DNA from: Spartobacteria bacterium
GTDB lineage: Bacteria > Verrucomicrobiota > Verrucomicrobiia > Chthoniobacterales > UBA10450
Length of the DNA: 64,000 nucleotides
NCBI GenBank assembly: GCA_003169975.1
Contig: PNAA01000058.1
Location: 62,001-126,000, forward strand
Direction of reading: 5' to 3'
Below the pieces are notes generated by a model, which saw only the letters and a list, made by a program, of their open reading frames with translations, was not told where the DNA came from and searched no databases. The translations under genes were made by a program, and so were the position numbers. Positions 53,485 to 64,000 of the stretch are shown one piece after another (the stretch's first letter is position 1; the number at the start of each line of letters is the position of its first letter).

Positions 53485-53526
53485 CCGCGAAAGGATGGCC
53501 ATTACGCGGTGGCGGCTTCCCGAGGG

Positions 53527-53560
53527 AAGCAAAACAGCCGGGCCCTTTCGAGCCCGGCTG
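53527..53560 (-). terminator. Rho-independent terminator of the groEL transcript
   Basis: The stem cagccgggc / gcccggctg (53535-53543 and 53552-53560) is followed on the minus strand by a run of T (tgttttgctt). It lies about 60 nt past the groEL stop and between convergent pilD and groEL, so it may serve both. Confidence 0.8.
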
Positions 53561-53617
53561 TGGTTGATTGCTTTGGTTGTTAGTGGCCGGTCGGCTTAGC
53601 CCCGAAATCCTTCGGGG

Positions 53618-55270
<1,653 letters not shown>

Positions 55271-55312
55271 ATATTTTAATTCTTGATCCTTGGTTGAGTG
55301 TTGCGAAAAGAC

Positions 55313-55606
55313 TTAGCCGATGATGCCGAGGATATCGTCCTCGCGCATGATCAGGTAGGACTCACCGTCCACTTTGATTTCCGTGCCGCCGTATTTCGAG
55401 ATGAGCACTTTGTCGCCCTTCTTCACGGTGAACTCCACTTTCTTGCCGTTGTCATCCAGCTTCCCGGTGCCGAGGGCGACGACTTTGCCCTCCTGCGGCT
55501 TTTCCTTGGCGGTATCTGGGATGATGATGCCGCCTTTTTTGGTTTCTTGCTCTTCGAGCGGTTGCACGAGCACCCGGTCTCCAAGCGGTCTTACATTAAT
55601 TGCCAT
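55313..55606 (-). CDS. groS: Co-chaperonin GroES (10 kDa)
   Basis: This 97-residue lid protein of the GroEL chamber reads [20 protein letters not shown] and [16 protein letters not shown] (mobile loop), with the C-terminal [20 protein letters not shown]. Length and motifs are standard. It sits between dnaK (90 nt upstream) and groEL (42 nt downstream), all on the minus strand. Confidence 0.97.
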   Translation of the reverse strand: MAINVRPLGDRVLVQPLEEQETKKGGIIIPDTAKEKPQEGKVVALGTGKLDDNGKKVEFTVKKGDKVLISKYGGTEIKVDGESYLIMREDDILGIIG

Positions 55607-55648
55607 AGTGTTTACTTACTCCTTCTGCTAGTTGGGTTGTTACCGGGC

Positions 55649-55669
55649 CCGCTCGTTTCTGACGAGCGG
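55649..55669. terminator. Hairpin between dnaK and groES
   Basis: An 8-bp stem ccgctcgt / acgagcgg with a 5-nt loop lies 28 nt beyond the dnaK stop codon. On the minus strand it is not followed by a T run, so it may be a weak terminator or an mRNA-processing element separating dnaK from groESL. Confidence 0.5.
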
Positions 55670-55696
55670 CTTCCGGCAAATTGTGGTTGTTGAAAG

Positions 55697-57709
<2,013 letters not shown>

Positions 57710-57864
57710 TCATAAATACCGAATTATCAGCATTTAACACGGATCGGCGTTTTTTTGGACGAGGCGACAAAGCGCCAGATTGTTACGTAAGACGACAAGC
57801 GAAAACGACGTTTGGCGACATTGTGTCACCATGGGCTTGGTATGGCGGCTGCTTTTGAATCCGG

Positions 57865-58272
57865 ATGATGCAAACCGCCGCCGTCGCGTTCAAAACTCCA
57901 ACAAACGGGCAGAACGATCTTTTCTTCAAGTGCGAACACTGCGGAATCCCATTGGTGGTTCCCGCTACGGCGGCCGGCATGACCCTCAAATGTCAGCGCT
58001 GCGGGCAGCCAACAACCGTTCCGCGCTCCGCTCCCGCCAGTGACGCAGCCCGTCGTCCGGCGCCTGTAACGGCTGAGAGAGTGGCCGAATTGCAGCGTCA
58101 TCTGAAGGAAAACGAATCACAGCGTACCGAAATCAATGGTTACATTAATCAGCTGAGCATTCAGCTCCATCGTTGGCAGCTCCGCCTCCAAACCCTGAAC
58201 GAGCGAAACAAGGAACTGACCGGCGAGATCGGCGGAGTCAGTGGAGCGGGTAATTCCCAGCTGCCAGGCTGA
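57865..58272 (+). CDS. Zinc-ribbon coiled-coil protein
   Basis: This 135-residue protein has an N-terminal zinc ribbon with Cys23-x2-Cys26 (FFKCEHCGIPL) and Cys43-x2-Cys46 (TLKCQRCGQPT). A proline-rich linker follows, then a coiled coil (about 68-123, RVAELQRHLKENESQRTEIN). The ribbon type (CxHCGxxLxVPxxxAGxxxxCPxCGxxxxVP) is common at the start of Planctomycetes/Verrucomicrobia proteins of unknown role. It is divergent from dnaK with about 215 nt between them. Function unknown. Confidence 0.7.
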   Translation: MMQTAAVAFKTPTNGQNDLFFKCEHCGIPLVVPATAAGMTLKCQRCGQPTTVPRSAPASDAARRPAPVTAERVAELQRHLKENESQRTEINGYINQLSIQLHRWQLRLQTLNERNKELTGEIGGVSGAGNSQLPG

Positions 58273-58607
58273 CCTTGTGTCGCGCGCCCGCGCACCTATC
58301 CTCGGGGGATGAGCGGGGCAGCTAGTGCGCAAGTCAAGCGAGATGCGCCGCGGGGCCTTCTCTTGGGGGTCGCGTTTGCAGCGCCGGTTACGACAAGGTT
58401 TTGATCCTCCCCAGAGGCTATCGTTCCACCGCGCCGTAGGGCGTAACCTAACGCGCCCGAATTCACGCAACTGTTACTTGGTCGCCATACGGCCGTAACA
58501 ATCGCTCTCTAGCCTCTCCAGCGTTCGAACAAATCCGGACGGCAGCCGATCAGGGGATTGCGCTGCGCCTAACCAAATCGCGGCTTGGCCGCAAAAAAGG
58601 AGAATCA
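58273..58607. other. Intergenic region upstream of the porin
   Basis: About 335 bases without a supported gene. It should contain the porin promoter. An inverted repeat tgttac...gtaaca (58472-58477 and 58495-58500) lies about 110 nt before the porin start and could be an operator. A near-octamer CCTAACGC is at about 58447. Confidence 0.4.
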
Positions 58608-60095
58608 ATGTTTGCCAAAAAATTCACGTTGGTCGCGGCCATCGCCAGCCTGGTGGCGGGCACCGGGACCGTCCGCGCGGAGGATAACGACGCGCTCTTA
58701 AATCTGCTCGTTAAGAAACACATCATTACCGAGAAGGATGCGTCCGAAGTCCGCTCCGAGCTTGAGAAGACCGCGGCGAAGGAAACGGCGGCGAGTTCGG
58801 CCAGCAAGCTCAAGCTTTCCACGCCGCTCACCGAACTGGAACTATACGGTGATGCGCGGGTTCGCTACGAGGTGCGGAACGGCGAAACCGCCAGCCCCGA
58901 CCCGATCAACTCACACGGCGATACCTTTCAGCGCAATCGCGCGCGGTATCGTTTGCGAATCGGCTTGCGGGGGACGCTGGTCGACGACTGGTTCTTCGGC
59001 GTCCGGCTGGAGACTGCCACCAACCCGCGATCGGCCAATGTCACCTTTGGCGACGACACCAGTGCGGGACCGGGGCCCTTCGCGAAAAACAGCGACAGCA
59101 TCGGCGTGGGACAGGCCTACTTCGGATACAAAGGGATCAAGGGACTGACCCTGACCGCGGGCAAGATGCAGAATCCATTCGTCACTACGTCGATGGTTTG
59201 GGATCCAGACATCAATCCCGAAGGCCTGGCTGAGCAGTACAAATACACCATCAAACTCGGAGGTAACACCGCGGCCGCCTCGGATACGGCGATGGACAAG
59301 GATGGCAAAACAATCGTTACCCAGAAAAGCGAGGCGGTTCCCGGTCCGACGCTCGATCTCTTCGCCAACTTCGGGCAGTTTGTCTATGACGACACCAATC
59401 CGGAAAACCCGGTTGGCCCTTCCCCAAGCGGAGTGCCGAAGACGGACGCCTACCTGCTTGGCTGGCAGATCGGCGCGCGCTATAACTGGAACAAGATGTA
59501 TGTCCAAGTGGCGCCGACACTCTATAACTACACCGGTAACGGCGACACTTTTAACGGCCACTTTGTCGGCGACCCGACTTTTGTCGATGCTTCGGGGAAC
59601 AAAATCACACCTAACCAGACCGGCGTGAACAGCCTTCTCATCGTTGAAATTCCGGCCGAGTTTGGCTTTAAGATCGGCAAGCTGCCGTCCCGTATCTTCG
59701 GTGACTTTGCTGTCAACGTGGATGGCGCTGATCGTGCGCGGGCGGCCGGCCATCCTGACCAGACAGACCAAAACATCGCCTACCAGATCGGCGCTGGAAT
59801 CGGCAGCACGAAACATAAAGGCGACTTTTCACTCACCGCCTTTTGGCAACATGCGGAGCAATACTCGCTTGATCCGAACCTGGTCGATTCCGACTTGTTT
59901 GATAGCCGCGTAAATCTCGAAGGAGCCGTCTTCCAATTCGGCTATGCGCTCTCGGACGCAGTCACGGCCAATTTGACCTATGCTCACGCATGGCAAATTG
60001 ACCACAACCTTGGAACAGGCGGCGTGGGCGACCTTGGCCTTAACCCAGTAGATAACTATAACCTCTTTCAGGCGGACTTGAGCGTTAAATTCTAG
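58608..60095 (+). CDS. Outer-membrane porin
   Basis: This 495-residue beta-barrel protein has a signal peptide (1-24, ending VRAED) and a strong ribosome site (aaaaaaggagaatcaATG). A short helical segment (about 30-66, LLNLLVKKHIITEKDASEVR) precedes the barrel. Typical porin strands follow: LYGDARVRYEVRNG, RYRLRIGLRGTLVDDWFFGV, YFGYKGIKGLTLTAGKMQNP and VTANLTYAHAWQIDHN, ending with FQADLSVKF. The C-terminal phenylalanine is the signal for barrel assembly. It resembles putative porins of Verrucomicrobia. Convergent with the phosphate permease, it may serve phosphate or another anion, though the specificity cannot be read. A terminator follows at 60145. Confidence 0.88.
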   Translation: MFAKKFTLVAAIASLVAGTGTVRAEDNDALLNLLVKKHIITEKDASEVRSELEKTAAKETAASSASKLKLSTPLTELELYGDARVRYEVRNGETASPDPINSHGDTFQRNRARYRLRIGLRGTLVDDWFFGVRLETATNPRSANVTFGDDTSAGPGPFAKNSDSIGVGQAYFGYKGIKGLTLTAGKMQNPFVTTSMVWDPDINPEGLAEQYKYTIKLGGNTAAASDTAMDKDGKTIVTQKSEAVPGPTLDLFANFGQFVYDDTNPENPVGPSPSGVPKTDAYLLGWQIGARYNWNKMYVQVAPTLYNYTGNGDTFNGHFVGDPTFVDASGNKITPNQTGVNSLLIVEIPAEFGFKIGKLPSRIFGDFAVNVDGADRARAAGHPDQTDQNIAYQIGAGIGSTKHKGDFSLTAFWQHAEQYSLDPNLVDSDLFDSRVNLEGAVFQFGYALSDAVTANLTYAHAWQIDHNLGTGGVGDLGLNPVDNYNLFQADLSVKF

Positions 60096-60144
60096 GACTT
60101 TTGTTCGCGATTTCGATTGCGACGTTCGGTTAGGCTAAGCAACC

Positions 60145-60178
60145 GTCCCGCTGGGCAGAAATTCTCAGCGGGCTTTTG
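60145..60178 (+). terminator. Rho-independent terminator after the porin gene
   Basis: The stem cccgctg / cagcggg (60147-60153, 60166-60172) is followed by a short T run (ctttt). It lies about 50 nt past the porin stop. Confidence 0.8.
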
Positions 60179-60207
60179 CTTGGTGAGCCTCCGTTCGGTG
60201 GATGAAA

Positions 60208-61290
60208 TCAGGACGAAATGCCGAGATTGAGCAAGCGAAAGAAGGCATAAGCGAGCGCTCCCGTTACGGGGATGGTAAGTATCCATGCCCAGATGATGCG
60301 TTCGATCAGCGTCAGGTCCAATGCGCTGGGCCGCTTCGCGACGCCGACACCCATGATCGAAGTCGTTATAGCGTGCGTGGTAGACACCGGCATTCCCAGG
60401 TTTCCCGCCACCAGCAAAATCGTCGCGCCGGTCGCCTCCGCGGCGAAGCCGTGGATCGGCTGCATCCGCACGATTTTGTGCCCGAGGGTGCGGATGATCC
60501 TCCAGCCTCCGGCCCACGTTCCTAGCCCCATAACGATCGCGCATGACACCTTCACCCACAGGGCAATTTCAAACTTCGGCGTGTGTAGAAAAGACAAAAT
60601 GGGCGGGAGATGTTCGAGCTGGCCTGATTTCGTCGCGGCAAAGATCGCCAGCGCAATGACACCCATCGTCTTCTGCGCGTCGGCGAACCCATGGCCCCAT
60701 GCCATGTAGCCCGCGCTAAAAAGTTGCAGCTTTCCAAACGTCCTATTCACCCGCAGCGGCGTCCAGTGGCGCACCAGGAGGAAAAGCAAATTCATGATCA
60801 AATAGCCTCCAATCAAACCCGCGACCGGTGAGCTTATCATCGGTAGGATCACCTTCGGCAGGAGTCCATCCCAAGCCACGTGCCCGCTGTGTGGATCGAC
60901 TTTGCTGAGCGACCACTTGATCACCGTCCATTTGCCGCCGGCCGACGCGAGCGCCGCGCCGCACAGACCGCCGATTAAGGCGTGACTCGAGCTGGTCGGT
61001 AAACCAAGCCACCAACTGAAAAGATTCCAGCAAATGCCTGCCAGCATCGCCGCCAGGATCGTTAGGGAGCTCACATACGCCGTATCGACCAGCCCAGCCC
61101 CGACGGTTTTCGCCACCGCCTCGCCCGATATCGCACCTACGAGATTGAAACAGGCGGCTAGCAGGACCGCCAGTCGCGGCGTCAGGACGCGCGTTGAAAC
61201 CACGGTCGCGATCGCATTTGCCGCGTCGTGGAACCCGTTGATGTACTCGAAAACGTAAACGGCGAATATGACGACCAACAAGAACAGCAC
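60208..61290 (-). CDS. pit: PiT-family inorganic phosphate permease
   Basis: This 360-residue protein has about 10 membrane helices. The family signature near residue 17 is EYINGFHDAANAIATVVSTR (variant of the GxND-x-AN motif, with His for Asn). The second copy is in the C-terminal half (GNLGMPVSTTHAITTSIMGV). The WWLGLPTSSSHALIGGLCGA repeat is also typical. PiT permeases import metal-phosphate complexes with protons at low affinity. The upstream gene, 8 nt away, encodes a small membrane protein and is probably cotranscribed. It is adjacent and convergent to the porin. Confidence 0.92.
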   Translation of the reverse strand: MLFLLVVIFAVYVFEYINGFHDAANAIATVVSTRVLTPRLAVLLAACFNLVGAISGEAVAKTVGAGLVDTAYVSSLTILAAMLAGICWNLFSWWLGLPTSSSHALIGGLCGAALASAGGKWTVIKWSLSKVDPHSGHVAWDGLLPKVILPMISSPVAGLIGGYLIMNLLFLLVRHWTPLRVNRTFGKLQLFSAGYMAWGHGFADAQKTMGVIALAIFAATKSGQLEHLPPILSFLHTPKFEIALWVKVSCAIVMGLGTWAGGWRIIRTLGHKIVRMQPIHGFAAEATGATILLVAGNLGMPVSTTHAITTSIMGVGVAKRPSALDLTLIERIIWAWILTIPVTGALAYAFFRLLNLGISS

Positions 61291-61298
61291 GTTCCCTA

Positions 61299-61526
61299 TT
61301 AACGGGCGTGCCGCGTTCGACGCGAGAAAAGAATGCGGCTCAGAAGCGTGAAAAAACCGGTCACGACCACCGCGCTGATGCTAAGGCGATTCAAGCCCAT
61401 TCCGATGAGCAAGAGCAGGCTCGTCGTCGCTCCGGTGATCTGGATCAGACCGAGAGCCAGGCGCAAAATCGCCCAGGCGACTTCATGGCTCTCGGCCGAA
61501 TTCGCACCAATTGTTTCATTCTTCAT
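61299..61526 (-). CDS. Small membrane protein upstream of the phosphate permease
   Basis: This 75-residue protein has two hydrophobic segments (about 18-42, WAILRLALGLIQITGATTSL, and 48-66, LSISAVVVTGFFTLLSRILF) and ends in basic residues. It sits 8 nt upstream of the permease gene on the same strand. I do not recognise a family; it could be a transport accessory protein. Confidence 0.6.
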   Translation of the reverse strand: MKNETIGANSAESHEVAWAILRLALGLIQITGATTSLLLLIGMGLNRLSISAVVVTGFFTLLSRILFSRRTRHAR

Positions 61527-61627
61527 CGCTGCGGAGAGACGGGCAGGCCTGTCTTTAGAAAAGGATCGCCGGACTCACTTTAGACGCTTGTTGGGTCGAT
61601 CAATGCCGGGCACGAAACCTCGATTCG

Positions 61628-62065
61628 TTATGGTGTCGGTAGACAGACGTCTTCGCACCACTCTTCGACTTTCTGGCGAATCTCGTCGCGAATTTCGCGC
61701 ACCCTTTGCATCTTCTCCTCCCGGCTCCCGGTCAGAGCAGATGGATCGGGAAAACTCCAGTGCAACCGCTTAGTTACGCCGCCGAAAATGGGACACCTTT
61801 CTGCGCTGGTTTCGTCGCAGACGGTTATAACGTAATTGATGAGTTTGCCGGATTTCCAGACATCGAAGACCCTTTGTGTTCTCTTGAGTGAGATATCGAT
61901 CCCCACTTCGCGCATCGCTTCCACCACAAGCGGGTTGAGCTTGCCCGGCTCGAGTCCCGCGCTCTGTGCTTCGAAGAAATCGCCGCAGGTGTAATTGAGC
62001 CACGCCTCCGCCATTTGGCTGCGGGCGCTATTGTGGGTGCAGATGAACAAGACCTTTGTTTCCAT
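61628..62065 (-). CDS. arsC: Arsenate reductase ArsC (thioredoxin-coupled, LMW-PTP family)
   Basis: This 145-residue enzyme reduces arsenate to arsenite. The phosphatase-like loop is CTHNSARS with Cys9 and Arg15. The two additional catalytic cysteines of thioredoxin-dependent ArsC are Cys83 (ITVCDETS) and Cys91 (ERCPIF), and a WSFPDPS segment carries the acid Asp. Length and motifs fit the low-molecular-weight tyrosine-phosphatase family. It follows acr3 on the minus strand with a 28-nt gap and is the last gene of the arsenic operon. Confidence 0.94.
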   Translation of the reverse strand: METKVLFICTHNSARSQMAEAWLNYTCGDFFEAQSAGLEPGKLNPLVVEAMREVGIDISLKRTQRVFDVWKSGKLINYVITVCDETSAERCPIFGGVTKRLHWSFPDPSALTGSREEKMQRVREIRDEIRQKVEEWCEDVCLPTP

Positions 62066-62093
62066 AGTTAGGCGAGGACGCTGCGTCTAAGAG

Positions 62094-63191
62094 TCAGGAT
62101 GCAAAGGAAGGCTGCGGCGGGGCAAAATAGTTCCGCCGCAGACGGAGCGCGACGTTCACGAGGAGGATGAGCGCCGGCACCTCAACCAGGGGGCCAATGA
62201 CAGCGGCGAACGCGGCACCCGAGCTAAGGCCGAAGACCGCCACCGCCACGGCGATGGCTAACTCGAAGTTGTTTGAGCCGGCGGTGAAAGCCAGGGTCGC
62301 CGAACGTTCGTAATCAGTCCCCAGCCGCCGGCTCATGAAGAAGCTCAGGAAAAACATGACCACGAAGTAGATAACCAGCGGCAACGCGATGCGCAGCGCG
62401 TCGAGGGGAAGGCGGACAATCTCGCTCCCTTGAAGCGAGAACATGACGATGATGGTGAAGAGCAGCGCCACCAGCGTCAGAGGCGAGATGCGTGGAATAA
62501 ACTCACGTTCATACCAGTTTTTACCCTTGGCGCGCACGAGCAGAAAGCGCGTGGTGATTCCGGCCAGGAAAGGCAAGCCCAGGTAGATGAAGACGCTCGC
62601 GGCGACGCTGCCCATCGTTAGCCTACTCAGGTCTACCGTCCCGAATTGTATGCCGAGCAGTGGCGGGAGCACCTTTAGGAAGAAGACGGCGAAAACCGAA
62701 TAAAAGAGCACTTGGAAGACCGCGTTGAAGGCGACCAGCCCGGCGCAGTATTCCGAGTGGCCTTTGGCGAGGTCATTCCAGACGATCACCATGGCGATAC
62801 AGCGGGCCAGACCGATCAGGATGAGACCAATCATGTACTCGGGCTTGTCCCGCAGGAAGGTCACCGCCAGCGCGAACATCAACACTGGGCCGATCACCCA
62901 GTTCTGGACGAAGGAGAGTGCCAGCACCTTCTTGTCGCGGAACACGTCGCCCATCTCTTCGTATTTCACCTTCGCCAGGGGCGGATACATCATCACGATC
63001 AGCCCGATGGCGATGGGAATGGAAGTTGTGCCCACGCTCAAGCCCGTGATCGCCCGCGTGATGCTCGGCGCAAAGTTACCGATGGCGACGCCCGCGAGCA
63101 TGGCGAGAAAGATCCAAAGCGTCAGATAGCGATCGAGAAAAGAGAGGTTCCTCATCGTCGAGGCGCGGGATTCAGGAATTGGAGATGCCAT
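62094..63191 (-). CDS. acr3: Arsenite efflux transporter ACR3
   Basis: This 365-residue, ten-helix transporter of the ACR3 family exports arsenite. Signatures are [52 protein letters not shown] (containing the conserved CIAMV-x-W segment with the substrate-binding cysteine) and [20 protein letters not shown]. It continues with [15 protein letters not shown]. The true start may be at Met13 (63155). It lies between the arsR-side genes and arsC and forms part of the same minus-strand operon. Confidence 0.95.
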   Translation of the reverse strand: MASPIPESRASTMRNLSFLDRYLTLWIFLAMLAGVAIGNFAPSITRAITGLSVGTTSIPIAIGLIVMMYPPLAKVKYEEMGDVFRDKKVLALSFVQNWVIGPVLMFALAVTFLRDKPEYMIGLILIGLARCIAMVIVWNDLAKGHSEYCAGLVAFNAVFQVLFYSVFAVFFLKVLPPLLGIQFGTVDLSRLTMGSVAASVFIYLGLPFLAGITTRFLLVRAKGKNWYEREFIPRISPLTLVALLFTIIVMFSLQGSEIVRLPLDALRIALPLVIYFVVMFFLSFFMSRRLGTDYERSATLAFTAGSNNFELAIAVAVAVFGLSSGAAFAAVIGPLVEVPALILLVNVALRLRRNYFAPPQPSFAS

Positions 63192-63221
63192 GGCAAGAGT
63201 TGCTAAGGGGTGCGTGATTTT

Positions 63222-63413
63222 TTAGCGGCCGAACAGGAACCAGGAGATGACAACGAGCATGGCCGCGAGCGGCAGCGCGTAGCGGGCCAGGAACCAGGAA
63301 AAGCGGGACAGCCATCCTTGCCGCGCAGGTTGGAAAGTAGGCAGGGTAGCGAGGAGGGCCGCGCCGAACATCGCGCCCAACAGGCCGCTGAGGAGGAGTC
63401 TCGGAAGAGTCAT
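63222..63413 (-). CDS. Small membrane protein in the arsenic operon
   Basis: This 63-residue protein starts at MTLPRLLLSGLL. Two hydrophobic helices (about 4-22 and 43-60) flank a short polar linker. It sits between arsR and acr3 on the same strand. A longer frame extending into arsR is not likely. Function unknown; it may be an accessory protein of arsenic or metal export. Confidence 0.5.
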   Translation of the reverse strand: MTLPRLLLSGLLGAMFGAALLATLPTFQPARQGWLSRFSWFLARYALPLAAMLVVISWFLFGR

Positions 63414-63472
63414 CGGATTCTCGTTATCCAGCGGTAGCCACCGACCATTCTGGTCTTCATCGGCTGGGCGAA

Positions 63473-63829
63473 TCAACAGCCGAGCAAGGCCCCACCAGTT
63501 TCGTTGCATTTCGAGCGAAGCTTCGTCAAAGCCTGCAGGTCGCGCTTAAATACTGGATCGGTCTGCACGCAATCCTGCAGACACTTCAAGTTTGCCTCCA
63601 GCTCGGGCTCGCGCCGCGCGGGAAGCGAGTAAATCATCCAGTTGCCGTCGCGCTCGGCCTGCACCATCCCGCGCGCCCGCAGGTAAGCGAGGTGCTTGGA
63701 AACTTTTACCTGTGGCTCGCCCAGAACTTCCTGGAAGTGGCAAACACAGAGAGGCCCCCGGCCGAGGAGATGTAGGATGCGCAGCCGCGTCCGGTCGCAA
63801 AAGCATTCGTAAATACGGATTAGATCCAT
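63473..63829 (-). CDS. arsR: ArsR-family metalloid-responsive repressor
   Basis: This 118-residue winged-helix repressor has DNA-binding helices in VCHFQEVLGEPQVKVSKHLA and YLRARGMVQAERDGNWMIYSL. The metalloid site CVCH (residues 28-31, GPLCVCHF) matches the ELCVCDL-type As(III) sensor, and more cysteines are near the C-terminus (CLQDC, CNE, final GC). Binding of arsenite should release it from the operon promoter. It follows the partial gene at the right edge by only 3 nt, so the operon begins further right, outside the window. Confidence 0.93.
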   Translation of the reverse strand: MDLIRIYECFCDRTRLRILHLLGRGPLCVCHFQEVLGEPQVKVSKHLAYLRARGMVQAERDGNWMIYSLPARREPELEANLKCLQDCVQTDPVFKRDLQALTKLRSKCNETGGALLGC

Positions 63830-63832
63830 CGC

Positions 63833-64000
63833 TCAGCAACAGCCGCTTGTTGCACAGCCGCTTTCGATGCCGCATTTCTCCTTGGCGAGGCAATCGGTGT
63901 GCTTCGCTTCGAGTTGGAAATCGAGATATTCTCCGGCGAAATGCGCCTCGCGGATTGGATATTGCGCCGTCACGCAGCAGTCGTATTCCACTTCCACATC
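63833..64000 (-). CDS. Cysteine-rich protein, 3-prime part only
   Basis: The last 55 codons of a minus-strand gene that starts beyond the window. The visible part reads DVEVEYDCCVTAQYPIREAH, then FAGEYLDFQLEAKHTDCLAK, and ends with CGIESGCATSGCC. Eight cysteines, with a final CC, suggest metal or metalloid binding. Its stop lies 3 nt before the arsR start, so it is the first known member of the arsenic operon. It may correspond to the small proteins of unknown function that often precede arsR; I cannot name the family with confidence. Confidence 0.6.
   Translation of the reverse strand, partial: DVEVEYDCCVTAQYPIREAHFAGEYLDFQLEAKHTDCLAKEKCGIESGCATSGCC

Overview
The window is GC-rich chromosomal DNA from a Gram-negative bacterium (Tat translocase, outer-membrane porin, prepilin peptidase). 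The secreted proteins carry the C-terminal GxNVVIGGF / RGIGPSL repeat type that I associate with soil Verrucomicrobiota (Spartobacteria/Chthoniobacterales). CHAT-TPR, kinase-TPR and TolB-TPR proteins and many small intergenic repeats fit the same picture. The phylum call is an inference with moderate confidence. No rRNA, tRNA or CRISPR array was seen.

Layout. 0.5-4.5 kb: a large secreted repeat protein. 4.6-9.5 kb: a sigma-like regulator and zinc-finger anti-sigma-like protein, convergent with a CHAT-TPR protease. 9.9-16.1 kb: an AddA/AddB-type recombination helicase-nuclease pair. 16.2-17.4 kb: a small nucleotidyltransferase pair resembling a toxin-antitoxin module. 17.7-24.7 kb: a lower-GC accessory block with a heme peroxidase overlapping an orphan LanM-type dehydratase domain. 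Facing it is an ECF sigma / Ser-Thr kinase / NHLP-like leader-peptide operon, and together they form a candidate RiPP cluster. 25.5-29.1 kb: a beta-propeller protein, a HAD-FolB fusion, a NUDIX hydrolase and TatC. 29.2-36.7 kb: a LamG surface protein, an RHS polymorphic toxin ending in a phospholipase A2-like domain, and a small membrane protein that is probably its immunity protein. 36.7-38.8 kb: an amidohydrolase remnant and a three-gene TIGR04255 cassette. 38.9-39.9 kb: a PilD::TatC chimeric pseudogene.

40.3-45.5 kb: an aldo/keto reductase, a TolB/TPR membrane protein, an ICMT-family methyltransferase, and an intergenic graveyard of repeats and gene tails. 45.5-49.3 kb: a defence island with a TIR-TM-TIR-HIT operon (Thoeris-like components) beside a PvuII-type restriction-modification system (methylase, controller, endonuclease). 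49.5-53.5 kb: small secreted proteins, a Tat-exported metallo-beta-lactamase-fold enzyme and the intact prepilin peptidase. 53.6-57.6 kb: dnaK-groES-groEL. 57.9-61.5 kb: a zinc-ribbon protein, a porin and a PiT phosphate permease. 61.6-64 kb: an arsenic operon (arsR, acr3, arsC) running off the right edge.

Two genome-scale signals stand out. The octamer CCTAACGA (usually GCCTAACGA) occurs about 24 times by eye in both orientations, roughly 15 times the chance level. It is dense in the core genes at 2-14 kb and absent from 13.6-27.2 kb and 29-39 kb. A family of TGTAGC-headed palindromes is scattered between genes, in one place as an inverted pair. All identifications come from reading the sequence; no database search was run.
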